Positions 55,939 to 64,000 of a stretch of 64,000 bases of DNA are shown in pieces. The stretch spans positions 3,286,001 to 3,350,000 of the forward strand of contig NZ_CP088297.1 of assembly GCF_024666615.1 (NCBI RefSeq). Reading direction: 5' to 3'. The position numbers and the translations under genes were made by a program. Positions within the stretch are counted from its first letter, which is position 1. Each line of letters opens with the position of its first letter. Source of the stretch: Aquabacterium sp. J223 (GTDB taxonomy: Bacteria > Pseudomonadota > Gammaproteobacteria > Burkholderiales > Burkholderiaceae_C). The notes beneath the pieces were generated by a model. It had not been told where the DNA came from. It saw only the letters and a list, made by a program, of their open reading frames with translations, and made no database searches.

Positions 55939-56853
55939 ATGCCGTTCCAACGCTTCCTCCCCGGCCGACGCGCGGCCTTCCTGTTCGGTGGGCTCTCCGC
56001 CCTCGGCCTGACGGGCTGCTCGGCCACCGGCGCGCTCAACGCGCTGGTGCCGCGCGACAGCTACCGCGGCGAATCGGGCATCGCCTACGGGCCGCACCCG
56101 CGTCAGCGGCTCGACGTCTACCGGCCGCTGCCCGACAGCGCGGCGGCCGCCCGCCGGCCGCCGTTGGTGGTCTTCTTCTACGGCGGCAACTGGACCCGCG
56201 GCGAGCGCGCCGACTACCGCTTCGTCGGCGAGGCGCTGGCCGCGCATGGCGTGGTGTCGGTGCTGCCGGACTACCGGCTGAGCCCCGAAGTCGGCTGGCG
56301 CGACATCCTCGCCGACTGCGCGGCGGCCACCGCCTGGGCGCGGCGCGAGGCGGCCACCTTCGGCGCCGACCCGGCGCGGCTGATCCTGATGGGCCACAGC
56401 GCCGGCGGCTACAACGCCGCCATGCTGGCGCTCGACGGCCGCTGGCTGGGCGCGCAGCAGCTATCGCCGCGCCAGCTGGCCGGCTGGATCGGCCTGGCCG
56501 GCCCCTACGACTTCCTGCCCATCGGCGACCCGGAGACACGGGTCGCCTTCTCCTGGCCCGACACCCCGCGCGACAGCCAGCCCATCCACCACGTCGCCGC
56601 GGGCGCGCCGCCCGCGCTGCTGCTGGCCGCGGCCAACGACCGGCTGGTCTATCCCGAGCGCAACACGCTGCCGCTGGCCGCCCGCCTGCGCGCGGCCGGG
56701 GTGCCGGTGCGCGCCGAGGTGCTGGAGCGTGTCAACCACGCCACGCTGGTCGGCGCCATCGCCGCGCCGCTGCGCTGGCTGGCACCGGTGCTGCCGCCGG
56801 TGCTGGACTTCATCGAGGCGCCGGGCGCGGCGAAGGCCCCGACGATGGTGTGA
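55939..56853 (+). CDS. esterase-like alpha/beta hydrolase, lipoprotein
   Basis: This 304-residue hydrolase of the BD-FAE/carboxylesterase type has a lipoprotein signal (FLFGGLSALGLTGC, lipobox LTGC). The oxyanion motif VVFFYGGNWTRG replaces the usual HGGG. The nucleophile Ser is in LMGHSAGGYNAAML, the Asp in LLLAAANDRLVYPERN, and the His in ERVNHATLVGAI. It is probably anchored in the envelope. The substrate is unknown. Confidence 0.88.
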   Translation: MPFQRFLPGRRAAFLFGGLSALGLTGCSATGALNALVPRDSYRGESGIAYGPHPRQRLDVYRPLPDSAAAARRPPLVVFFYGGNWTRGERADYRFVGEALAAHGVVSVLPDYRLSPEVGWRDILADCAAATAWARREAATFGADPARLILMGHSAGGYNAAMLALDGRWLGAQQLSPRQLAGWIGLAGPYDFLPIGDPETRVAFSWPDTPRDSQPIHHVAAGAPPALLLAAANDRLVYPERNTLPLAARLRAAGVPVRAEVLERVNHATLVGAIAAPLRWLAPVLPPVLDFIEAPGAAKAPTMV

Positions 56854-56882
56854 CGGTGCGGCGCGGACCGCGCCGCCGCGTG

Positions 56883-57848
56883 TCAGTCGCTGCGCCCGAG
56901 CCGCCACATCAGCAGCGCGGCCAGGCTGTCGAGCACCGGCGTGGCGACGCCGGCCTGGCGCGCCAGGTCCTGCACCGCCAGCATCTGCGCGTCGATCTCC
57001 ACCGGGCGGCCGGCGCGCAGGTCCTGCAGGAAGGACGGTGGATGCCGGCTGGCGACCAGGCGCTCCATCCGGTGCTCGACGTCGGGCCGGATGTCCGGCA
57101 CGCCCAGCGCCCGGGCCACCGCGGCGCCCTCGTCGATCAGCCGCACGAACACCTCGCGCAGCCGCGGCAGCGGCAGCAGCTCGGCGCAGGCGGCATCGGC
57201 CAGTGCGGCCAGCGGCGAGCTGGCCAGGTTGGTCAGCAGCTTGTTCCAGATGGCGCTGCGGAGGTGCGCGGTGACCGACGTGCCGGGCAGTGCCGGCGCC
57301 AGCGTGCGCGCGATGGCCTGCAGGCGGTGGGTCATCGCGTCGCCCGGCTCGCCGAGGGTGAAGGTGTTCACCGCGTGGTTGTTGCGCACCACACCGGGCG
57401 CGGTCACCTCGTTGGGCGACACCACCACCAGACCGAGGGCGCGCTCGGGGCCGATCTCGCGCCACAGGCGGCCGTCGGGGTCGAGCCGGGTCAGCGGCGG
57501 CATGCCCGGCACGCCGTGCGAGTACCACCAGGGCAGGCCGTTGAGCGCGAAGACCACCGGCGTGTCGGGCCCCAGCAGCGGCTTCAGCCCGTCCACCGCG
57601 GCCGGCAGGCCATGCGCCTTCACCGTGCAGATCACCAGGTCCTGCGGACCCAGCGACTCGGCGCGGTCGGTGGCGCGCAGGCGCACGGTGAAGTCCTCGT
57701 CCGGCGTGACCAGGCGCAGGCCCCGGGCCTGGATGGCGGCCAGGGCCGGCCCGCGCACGACCACCGAGACGTCGAGCCCGGCCCGTGCCAGGCGGGCGGC
57801 GAGGTGGCCGCCGACCGCGCCGGCGCCGAAGATGCAAAGGCGGTTCAT
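56883..57848 (-). CDS. 2-dehydropantoate 2-reductase family (PanE-like)
   Basis: This 321-residue NADPH-dependent reductase of the PanE/ApbA family has the dinucleotide motif CIFGAGAVGGHLAARLARAG, the Lys of VICTVKAHGLPAAVDGLKPL, ALNGLPWW, and a C-terminal helical domain with NKLLTNLASSPLAALADAA and the Glu of GRPVEIDAQM. It reduces ketopantoate for pantothenate synthesis or a related 2-oxo acid. ATG 57848 is followed directly by the Rossmann motif, so the start is secure. It is divergent from DUF456. Confidence 0.9.
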   Translation of the reverse strand: MNRLCIFGAGAVGGHLAARLARAGLDVSVVVRGPALAAIQARGLRLVTPDEDFTVRLRATDRAESLGPQDLVICTVKAHGLPAAVDGLKPLLGPDTPVVFALNGLPWWYSHGVPGMPPLTRLDPDGRLWREIGPERALGLVVVSPNEVTAPGVVRNNHAVNTFTLGEPGDAMTHRLQAIARTLAPALPGTSVTAHLRSAIWNKLLTNLASSPLAALADAACAELLPLPRLREVFVRLIDEGAAVARALGVPDIRPDVEHRMERLVASRHPPSFLQDLRAGRPVEIDAQMLAVQDLARQAGVATPVLDSLAALLMWRLGRSD

Positions 57849-57919
57849 GGGACCCTCTTGTAGCACTGCCTCGGGAATGGCATGTGCCAGCGGTTGCCGA
57901 TCGACACGGAGGACCCTTC

Positions 57920-58402
57920 ATGAACCCCACGGCCTGGTGGGCCCTGTCCTGGCTGCTCATCGTCGCCGGGCTGGCCGGCACCGTGCTGCCGGTGCTGCCC
58001 GGCACGGCGCTGGTGCTGGCCGGCACGCTGCTCGGCGCCTGGATCGACGACTTCACCCGCGTCGGCAGCCTGAGCATCACCGTGCTCGTGCTGCTGGCCG
58101 TGCTGTCGTGGGTGCTGGAGTACGTCGCCGGCGTGCTCGGCGCGAAGCGCGCCGGCGCCAGCAAGCAGGCCATGGTGGGGGCGGCGATCGGCACGGTGGC
58201 CGGCCTCTTCCTCGGGCTGATCGGCGTGCTCTTCCTGCCGCTGGCGGGCGCGGCCATCGGCGAGTTCATCGCCCGCCGCCACCACGGCGCCGCGATGCGC
58301 GTCGGCATCGCCACCTGGATGGGCCTGATGGCCGGCCTGGTCGCCAAGGTCGTCATCGCCTTCATCATGGTCGGCGTGTTCGCCCTGGCGCTGATGTTCT
58401 GA
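57920..58402 (+). CDS. DUF456 domain membrane protein
   Basis: This 160-residue membrane protein of the DUF456 family has about five helices. It includes LAGTVLPVLPGTALVLAGTL, SWVLEYVAGVLGAKRAGASK and GLIGVLFLPLAGAAIGEFIA, the Gly/Pro-rich motif repeats of the family. Its function is unknown. GGAGG precedes the ATG. Confidence 0.88.
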   Translation: MNPTAWWALSWLLIVAGLAGTVLPVLPGTALVLAGTLLGAWIDDFTRVGSLSITVLVLLAVLSWVLEYVAGVLGAKRAGASKQAMVGAAIGTVAGLFLGLIGVLFLPLAGAAIGEFIARRHHGAAMRVGIATWMGLMAGLVAKVVIAFIMVGVFALALMF

Positions 58403-58466
58403 GGCCGCGCTGTCGAAACGGCAGGGGGCGGACCGTCGTCACGATGCGCCAACCAGAATCGCCGGC

Positions 58467-59999
58467 ATGAACATCGCACCACCCGCCCCGCGGGCCACCG
58501 CCCGCGACTGGGTGGGTCTGGCCGTCATCGCCCTGCCCTGTGCCGTCTACGCCATGGACATGACGGTGCTCAACCTGGCGCTGCCCACGCTGGCCGCCAC
58601 CTTCCGGCCCAGCGCCAGCCAGCTGCTGTGGATGGTCGACATCTACGGCTTCCTGGTCGCCGGCTTCCTCATCACCATGGGCACGCTGGGCGACCGCTTC
58701 GGCCGACGGCGGCTGCTGCTGATCGGCGCGGCGGCGTTCGCGGCGGCGTCCACGCTGGCGGCCTTCGCCGACAGCGCGGCGATGCTGATCGCGATGCGGG
58801 CGCTGCTCGGCGTGGCCGGGGCGACGCTGGCGCCGTCGACGCTCAGCCTCATCCGCAACATGTTCCACGACGACACCCAGCGCCAGTTCGCCATCGGCGT
58901 GTGGATCGCCAGCTTCTCGGTGGGCGGCGTCATCGGGCCGCTGGTCGGCGGCGTGCTGCTGGAATGGTTCTGGTGGGGCTCGGTGTTCCTGGTCGCGGTG
59001 CCGGTGATGGCGCTGCTGCTGCTGCTCGGGCCCTGGCTGCTGCCGGAGTACCGCGACCCGCAGGCCGGCCGCATCGACCTGCCCAGCGTCGGCCTGTCGC
59101 TGGCGGCGGTGTTGTCCGTGGTCTACGGGCTCAAGCGGTTGGCCGAGCACGGGCCCGACGCGCAGGCGCTGCTCACCGCCGCCGCGGGCGTGCTGCTGGG
59201 CTGGGTGTTCGTGCGCCGGCAGGCCACGCTGGACTACCCCCTGCTGGACGTGGCGCTGCTGCGCCAGCGCCGCTTCGGCGCCGCCATCGCCGCCTATGGG
59301 CTGTCCTGCCTGGCGATGATGGGCCTGTTCATCTCCATCGCGCAGTACCTGCAGGGCGTGCTCGGCCTGTCGCCGCTGATGGCGGGGCTGGCCACGGTGC
59401 CGTCGTCGCTGGCCTTCGCGGTGGGCTCGCTGGGCACCGCGTGGGCCACGCGCCGCTGGGGCCCGTCGGCCGTGTTCGTGCGGGGGCTGCTGCTGGCGGC
59501 GGCCGGCTTCGGCCTCATCGCGCTGGCCGGCACCGCCTGGGGCCTGGGCCTGCTTGTCGGCGGCACGGTGCTGATGGGGCTGGGCATGGCGCCGGTGTTC
59601 GCGGTGGGCAACGAGATGATCATCACCAGCGCGCCGGCCGAGCGCGCCGGCGCCGCCTCCGCCCTGTCGGAGACCAGCGCCGAGTTCAGCGGCGCGCTCG
59701 GCATCGCGCTTTTCGGCAGCCTCGGCACCGCGCTGTACCAGGCCCGGCTGCTGCCCGGGCTGGCGGCGGGCACCGACCGCACGTCGGTGGCCACGCTGGG
59801 GGCCGCGCTGGACACCGCGCAGGCGCTGCCCGCCGCCGCCGGGGAGGCGCTGCGCACCGCCGCCCGCGCCGCCTTCGTCGACGCGCTGACGCTGGCGGCG
59901 CTGGCGGCCATGGCGCTGGTGCTGGGCGCGGCGTGGCTGGCGGCGCGCCTGCTGCGCACGCCGGCCGGGCCGCAGGGCGCGCGCACCACGCCGGCCTGA
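58467..59999 (+). CDS. DHA2-type (EmrB/QacA/SmvA-like) MFS exporter
   Basis: This 510-residue transporter has about 14 helices. Early motif D1 is VYAMDMTVLNLALPTLAATF, motif A is TMGTLGDRFGRRRLLLIGAA, and motif C-like is ASFSVGGVIGPLVGGVLLEW. This is the DHA2 drug:proton antiporter pattern; closest by eye are SmvA/QacA-like exporters of cationic compounds. It is followed by glutaminase after 37 bases, probably not functionally linked. Confidence 0.9.
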   Translation: MNIAPPAPRATARDWVGLAVIALPCAVYAMDMTVLNLALPTLAATFRPSASQLLWMVDIYGFLVAGFLITMGTLGDRFGRRRLLLIGAAAFAAASTLAAFADSAAMLIAMRALLGVAGATLAPSTLSLIRNMFHDDTQRQFAIGVWIASFSVGGVIGPLVGGVLLEWFWWGSVFLVAVPVMALLLLLGPWLLPEYRDPQAGRIDLPSVGLSLAAVLSVVYGLKRLAEHGPDAQALLTAAAGVLLGWVFVRRQATLDYPLLDVALLRQRRFGAAIAAYGLSCLAMMGLFISIAQYLQGVLGLSPLMAGLATVPSSLAFAVGSLGTAWATRRWGPSAVFVRGLLLAAAGFGLIALAGTAWGLGLLVGGTVLMGLGMAPVFAVGNEMIITSAPAERAGAASALSETSAEFSGALGIALFGSLGTALYQARLLPGLAAGTDRTSVATLGAALDTAQALPAAAGEALRTAARAAFVDALTLAALAAMALVLGAAWLAARLLRTPAGPQGARTTPA

Positions 60000-60036
60000 C
60001 CCCACCACGGCGGCGCGCGCCTTGCCCGTGCGCGGC

Positions 60037-60996
60037 ATGACCACGCCCCCCTGCCGCCTGCCGCTGCCCGACGACGCCGAGGCCGTGCTGGCCGAACTGC
60101 ACCGCGTGCACGCGCCGCTGACCGACGGCCGGGTCGCCGACTACATCCCGGAGCTGGCCAAGGTCGAGGCCGAGCGCTTCGCGCTGGCCCTGGCCACGGT
60201 GGACGGCCGGGTGCTGGCCGTCGGCGACGCCGACCACCGCTTCACCCTGCAGTCGCTGAGCAAACCCTTCGCCTTCGGCCTGGCGCTGACGCTGTGCGGC
60301 CGCGACACCGTGCACCGCCGCGTCGGCGTCGAGCCCACCGGCGACGCCTTCAACTCCCTGGTCGAACTGGAGGACGGCAGCCACCGGCCGTACAACCCGA
60401 TGGTGAACTCCGGCGCCATGGCGGTGTCGGCGCTGATCGCCGAGGCGGCGGGCGGCGAGGCGTGGCCGCGGGTGCAGTCGCTGTTCGACGGCTTCGCCGG
60501 CCGGTCGCTGTCGGTGGACGAGGCGGTGTTCCGGTCGGAGCTCGCCACCGGCCACCGCAACCGGGCCATCGCCCACCTGCTGAAGCACCACGGCGTGATG
60601 GCGGCCGAGGTGGAGGACCTGCTGGCGCTGTACCTGCGCCAGTGCGCGCTGCAGGTGGACGTGCGCGACCTCGCGCGCATGGGCGCCACGCTGGCCGCCG
60701 GCGGCCGCCAGCCGCAGCATGGCGGAACGGTGCTGCCGCAGGACCTGGTCAGGGACCTGCTGAGCCTGATGCTGACCTGCGGCATGTACGACTCGGCCGG
60801 CCGCTGGGCCTACGAGGTCGGGCTGCCGGCCAAGAGCGGCGTCAGCGGCGGCGTGCTGGCGGTGGTGGCGGGCCGCTTCGCGCTGGCCGCCTGGTCGCCG
60901 CGGCTCGACGGCGCGGGCCACAGCGTGCGCGGCATCAAGGCGCTGAAGGCGCTGGCGCAGCGCTGGCGGCTCAGCCTGTTCGACCACCACGGGTGA
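60037..60996 (+). CDS. glsA: glutaminase
   Basis: This 319-residue beta-lactamase-fold glutaminase hydrolyses glutamine to glutamate and ammonia. The catalytic Ser-x-x-Lys is in FTLQSLSKPFAFGLAL, and the family signatures RPYNPMVNSGAMAVSALIAE, RNRAIAHLLKHHG and LPAKSGVSGGVLAVV are present. ATG 60037 is preferred to a TTG at 60022. Confidence 0.95.
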   Translation: MTTPPCRLPLPDDAEAVLAELHRVHAPLTDGRVADYIPELAKVEAERFALALATVDGRVLAVGDADHRFTLQSLSKPFAFGLALTLCGRDTVHRRVGVEPTGDAFNSLVELEDGSHRPYNPMVNSGAMAVSALIAEAAGGEAWPRVQSLFDGFAGRSLSVDEAVFRSELATGHRNRAIAHLLKHHGVMAAEVEDLLALYLRQCALQVDVRDLARMGATLAAGGRQPQHGGTVLPQDLVRDLLSLMLTCGMYDSAGRWAYEVGLPAKSGVSGGVLAVVAGRFALAAWSPRLDGAGHSVRGIKALKALAQRWRLSLFDHHG

Positions 60997-61081
60997 GCCG
61001 GACGCGGCGCCACCGGCACGCGGCGCCACCTGTTGCAACGACGCATCGACAGCCGATCGACAGGTTGGCGTGGGCCAGATT

Positions 61082-61096
61082 GGGCACACTCGTTGC
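61082..61096 (+). promoter_or_regulatory. possible sigma-54 promoter of the rsb module
   Basis: GGGCACACTCGTTGC matches the -24/-12 consensus TGGCACG-N4-TTGC, with correct GG-to-GC spacing and two mismatches. It lies 82 bases before the rsbR-like ATG. Chance matches occur in GC-rich DNA, and no enhancer-binding protein gene is nearby. Confidence 0.35.
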
Positions 61097-61177
61097 CCCC
61101 GATTGCGGCGCTCGCGCCGCACGCCCTGCACGGCGTCGGCGCGCACGCGTCGATCAGAATGGATCGAGGAGGAGTCG

Positions 61178-62038
61178 ATGACCGAGGAGAACGTCGTCCT
61201 CGAAGCAGTGCTTCGCGACGATGAGACGAAAGTGCTGCAGGAATGGCTGCAGGAAGCCGCCGCGCCCAGCGTCGGCGGCCGTGCCCCGCGCATGCCGGCC
61301 ACGCGTGAAGAGGCCCTGCCGCTGCTCAAGGCCTTGCGCCAGGGCCTCGCCGCCGACGGCGCGGACGACCTCGGCGGCCCGGCCTGGGAACCGCTGCGCC
61401 GCGAGCTGCAGAGCCTGTCCGGTGCCCGCGCCGCCCAGGGCGCCGCGGTCGACGAGACCAGCCGCTTCGTGCTGTCGCTCAAGCGGCCGCTGTTCCAGCG
61501 GGTGCAGGAACGCCTGGCCGACCAGCCGAAGGCGCTGGTGGCCACCGTGTGGCGCATCTCCAGCGTGGTCGACCGGGCCGCCGAGCTGACCGTGGGCCTG
61601 TACCAGCAGTCGCGGGAGGACGTCATCAACCGCCAGCAGCAGGAGCTGCTGGAGCTGTCCACGCCGGTGGTCAAGCTGTGGGACGGCGTGCTGTCGGTGC
61701 CGATGATCGGCACGCTCGACTCCAGCCGCACCCAGCTCGTGATGGAGGCGCTGCTGCAGCGCATCGTCGAGACCGGCAGCGAGATCGCCATCATCGACAT
61801 CACCGGCGTGCCGACCGTGGACACGCTGGTGGCCCAGCACCTGCTGAAGACCGTCACCGCCATCCGGCTGATGGGCGCCGACTGCATCATCAGCGGCATC
61901 CGGCCGCAGATCGCGCAGACCATCGTGCACCTGGGCATCGACCTGCAGGGCATCACCACCAAGGCGTCGCTGGCCGATGCGCTGGCCCTGGCGCTGCAGC
62001 GCACCGGCTACCGCATCACGCGCGACACCGTCGAATGA
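61178..62038 (+). CDS. rsbR: RsbR-like stressosome STAS protein
   Basis: This 286-residue protein has a variable N-terminal sensory region and a C-terminal STAS domain (residues ~165-275). The STAS domain carries AIIDITGVPTVDTLVAQHLL, with the threonines that RsbT-type kinases phosphorylate in RsbR. With RsbS it should form the stressosome core that holds RsbT until stress. GAGGAG precedes ATG 61178. The N-terminal domain decides the signal and is not of a type I can name. Confidence 0.88.
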   Translation: MTEENVVLEAVLRDDETKVLQEWLQEAAAPSVGGRAPRMPATREEALPLLKALRQGLAADGADDLGGPAWEPLRRELQSLSGARAAQGAAVDETSRFVLSLKRPLFQRVQERLADQPKALVATVWRISSVVDRAAELTVGLYQQSREDVINRQQQELLELSTPVVKLWDGVLSVPMIGTLDSSRTQLVMEALLQRIVETGSEIAIIDITGVPTVDTLVAQHLLKTVTAIRLMGADCIISGIRPQIAQTIVHLGIDLQGITTKASLADALALALQRTGYRITRDTVE

Positions 62039-62099
62039 ACACGCGGACCGAGCGCCGGACCGCACCCGAGCCGGCCCGCGAGCCCCTCTGGGAGGCCCC

Positions 62100-62498
62100 A
62101 TGAACAGGGTCCCGATTCTGCGCATGGGTCGGTTCCTGCTGGTGACCATCCAGGTCGACCTGCAGGACCAGACGGCGCTGCAGCTGCAGGACGACCTGGC
62201 CAACGAGGTGCAGCGCCACCGTGCCCGCGGCGTGCTGATCGACATCTCGGCGCTGGAGATCGTCGACTCCTTCATCGGCCGCATGCTGTCCGACATCGCC
62301 GGCATCGCCAGCGTGCTGGACGCGCAGACGGTCGTCGTCGGCATGCAGCCCGCCGTCGCCATCACGCTGGTCGAACTGGGCCTGTCGCTGCACGGCGTGT
62401 CCACCGCGCTCAACGTCGAGAAGGGCATGGCGCTGCTGGAGCGGCGCACCGGCGGCTTTGCCGCGCCTGCCGTGGCGGCCCGCAATGCCCGCGCCTGA
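62100..62498 (+). CDS. rsbS: RsbS-like STAS protein
   Basis: This 132-residue single STAS-domain protein has GVLIDISALEIVDSFIGRML; the Ser of ALEIVDS is at the position RsbT phosphorylates in RsbS. It begins VPILRMGRFLLVTIQVDLQD, the RsbS N-terminus pattern. It is the invariant stressosome partner of RsbR. Its end overlaps the rsbT start by 14 bases. Confidence 0.92.
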   Translation: MNRVPILRMGRFLLVTIQVDLQDQTALQLQDDLANEVQRHRARGVLIDISALEIVDSFIGRMLSDIAGIASVLDAQTVVVGMQPAVAITLVELGLSLHGVSTALNVEKGMALLERRTGGFAAPAVAARNARA

Positions 62499-62895
62499 GA
62501 CCGTGGGACGGCTGCCGCTGCGCAGCGAGCAGGACATCGTGCTGGCGCGGCAGGAGGTGCGGCGCCTGGCGCAGTCGCTGCGCTTCTCGCTGGTCGACCA
62601 GACCAAGCTGGTGACGGCGGCCAGCGAGCTGTCGCGCAACACGCTGGTCTACGGCGGCGGCGGCGAGATGCGCTGGGAGGTGCTCAGCCAGGGCTTGAAG
62701 CGCGGCCTGCGGCTGAGCTTCGAGGACCAGGGGCCCGGCATCCCCGACCTGACCCAGGCCATGCAGGACGGCTGGACCTCGGGCGGCGGCCTCGGCCTCG
62801 GCCTGTCCGGCAGCAAGCGCCTGGTGCAGGACTTCGACATCCGCAGCGCGCCGGGCGAGGGCACCTGCGTCACCGTGGCCCGCTGGACGGTGTGA
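62485..62895 (+). CDS. rsbT: RsbT-like serine/threonine kinase
   Basis: This 136-residue GHKL ATPase has N-box TAASELSRNTLVYGGGG, G1 FEDQGPGIPDL and G2 GGGLGLGLSGSKRLVQDFDI. It phosphorylates RsbR and RsbS, leaves the stressosome and then activates a downstream partner. In Gram-negative modules this is usually a phosphatase or kinase/cyclase rather than RsbU. Start 62485; the stop overlaps the next GTG (GTGA). Confidence 0.93.
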   Translation: MPAPETVGRLPLRSEQDIVLARQEVRRLAQSLRFSLVDQTKLVTAASELSRNTLVYGGGGEMRWEVLSQGLKRGLRLSFEDQGPGIPDLTQAMQDGWTSGGGLGLGLSGSKRLVQDFDIRSAPGEGTCVTVARWTV

Positions 62896-63896
62896 CGGTG
62901 CTGCAGCAGCAGGCATTCGAGGTGCGCGAGGCCTCCCAGGTCGGGCAGCTGCGCCGTGCGGTGGCACAGCACACCGCGCGGCTGGGCTTCGACGAGGTCG
63001 CCGCCGGCCGCGCCGCGCTGGTGGCCACCGAACTGGGTCACAACCTGGTGCGGCATGCGCAGGACGGCTGGTGCCTGGTCGGCACGCCGGACGCGGGCAC
63101 GGTGGAGTTGCTGGCACTGGACCACGGTCCCGGCATGGACGACCCGCAGCGCTGCCTGGACGACGGCTTCTCCACCGGGCCGACGCCGGGCACGGGCTTC
63201 GGCGCGGTGCGCCGGCTGTCGCGCGAGTTCGGGGTGTATTCGCGCCCGGGGGTCGGCACGGTGGTGCTGTCCCGGGTGGGACCGCCGGTGCCGGTGCCGG
63301 CCATCGCCTGGGGCGCCGCCCACCTGCCCGCGCCCGGCGAGACGGTCTGTGGCGACGGCTTCGCCGTGCAGGTCGACGGCCACGGTGCCTGCGCGCTGCT
63401 GCTCGACGGGTTGGGCCATGGCCCGCAGGCCGCCGCGGCGGCGCAGGCCGGGCTGGCGGTGCTGGCTGCGCCGCGGCGGCCGCCGGGCCCGGCGGCCCTG
63501 CTCGACGAGGTGCACCGTGCGCTGCAGGGCAGCCGCGGGGCGGCCGGCAGCGCCCTGTCGCTGGACGCCGCGGAGGGCAACGTGCGCTTCGCCGGCATCG
63601 GCAACGTCACCGGGCGCTTGCTCTCCGGCGTGGCCGACCGCAGCCTGCTCGGCGGCCACGGCACCCTCGGGCTGCAGACCCGCCGCGCGCAGGACCAGGT
63701 GCTGGCCTGGCCGCCGCACACCCTGGCGCTGCTGCACAGCGACGGCCTGGCCAGCCGTTGGACCCTGGCCGACGAGCCCGGCCTGCTGCAGCAGGACCCG
63801 GCGGTGATCGCCGCCTGGCTGCTGCGCCGGCACCGGCGCGGCCGGGACGACGCCAGCGTGGTGGTGCTGCGCCGGGGCGCCGCGAGGAACGCATGA
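62892..63896 (+). CDS. RsbX-like phosphatase with an N-terminal ATPase domain
   Basis: This 334-residue protein combines a GHKL ATP-binding domain (ALVATELGHNLVRHAQDG, LDHGPGMDDPQRC) with a SpoIIE/PP2C-type phosphatase domain (GETVCGDGFAVQVDGHGACA, LLLDGLGHGPQAAAAAQAGL). It likely resets the stressosome by dephosphorylating RsbR/RsbS, the RsbX role. The extra ATPase domain is common in proteobacterial modules. GTG 62892 overlaps the rsbT stop. Confidence 0.88.
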   Translation: MTVLQQQAFEVREASQVGQLRRAVAQHTARLGFDEVAAGRAALVATELGHNLVRHAQDGWCLVGTPDAGTVELLALDHGPGMDDPQRCLDDGFSTGPTPGTGFGAVRRLSREFGVYSRPGVGTVVLSRVGPPVPVPAIAWGAAHLPAPGETVCGDGFAVQVDGHGACALLLDGLGHGPQAAAAAQAGLAVLAAPRRPPGPAALLDEVHRALQGSRGAAGSALSLDAAEGNVRFAGIGNVTGRLLSGVADRSLLGGHGTLGLQTRRAQDQVLAWPPHTLALLHSDGLASRWTLADEPGLLQQDPAVIAAWLLRRHRRGRDDASVVVLRRGAARNA

Positions 63897-64000
63897 CCGA
63901 CCACCCCACCCCGCCGCAGCCGCCGGCCCCCGGCCTCGAGGAACGGCTGGCCGCCCAGCAGGCGCAGATCGACGCGCTGTCGGCCGAACTGGAAGAGACC
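63893..64000 (+). CDS. start of the next stressosome-module gene (partial)
   Basis: ATG 63893 overlaps the phosphatase stop (ATGA). Only 36 codons are present: a Pro-rich start followed by a heptad-like LEERLAAQQAQIDALSAELE coiled coil. In proteobacterial rsb modules this position often encodes a sensor kinase, which a coiled-coil linker would suit. That identification is inference. Confidence 0.6.
   Translation, partial: MTDHPTPPQPPAPGLEERLAAQQAQIDALSAELEET

Overview
The window is very GC-rich, with strongly GC3-biased codons. The gene families (Bug/TTT-type binding proteins, phhA beside an Lrp regulator, a paoABC-like aldehyde oxidoreductase, many PAS hybrid kinases) suggest a betaproteobacterium of the order Burkholderiales, perhaps near Rubrivivax/Leptothrix. 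That placement is inferred from content; no phylogenetic marker was analysed.

The most interesting region is 1977-6584, a compact selenocysteine module. It holds a thioredoxin-reductase-like flavoprotein (1977-2873), then a selenoprotein of the UGSC type (2908-4542) whose in-frame TGA at 3196-3198 would make an ordinary gene caller split it in two. A hairpin starts 5 bases after the TGA and has a GGUC apical loop like a bacterial SECIS. Next come selB (4562-6469) and, on the opposite strand, tRNA-Sec with anticodon UCA (6489-6584). selA and selD are not in the window. A LytS/LytTR two-component pair lies upstream.

6762-14159 holds a small 2TM protein, a secreted Gly/His-rich protein, glnS, a poorly defined hypothetical region, and an aldo/keto reductase - ABM monooxygenase - DJ-1/PfpI operon divergent from a LysR gene. 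13412-18996 looks like an uptake/catabolism cluster: Asp/Glu/hydantoin racemase, a Bug-type binding protein, a GntR/FCD regulator, a DUF1989 protein, a BMP-type binding protein and a flavin reductase-like protein. 19134-24113 holds a large hybrid kinase, an MltB-like transglycosylase and two small proteins. 24085-27335 encodes HMG-CoA-lyase-like and CoA-transferase genes with a LysR regulator. 27486-32938 has a metallo-beta-lactamase-fold lipoprotein and paoABC-like subunits.

33024-49382 is mixed: MFS transporter, diguanylate cyclase, DUF4197, cardiolipin synthase-like, NUDIX, haloacetate-dehalogenase-like, kinase, TauE, a YbhN-like membrane protein, Lrp, phhA and hppD (phenylalanine to homogentisate), a fused synthase-like membrane protein and a MocR-like regulator. 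49508-60996 has two more hybrid kinases, a cytochrome c, TerC, a ModA-like protein, an esterase, a PanE-like reductase, DUF456, a DHA2 exporter and glutaminase. 61178-64000 is an RsbR-RsbS-RsbT-RsbX stressosome-type module running off the end.

At least eight single-base frame breaks lie in C or G runs, three of them in the essential gene glnS. This pattern points to homopolymer sequencing errors rather than real pseudogenes. The selenocysteine TGA is different: the reading frame is the same before and after it.
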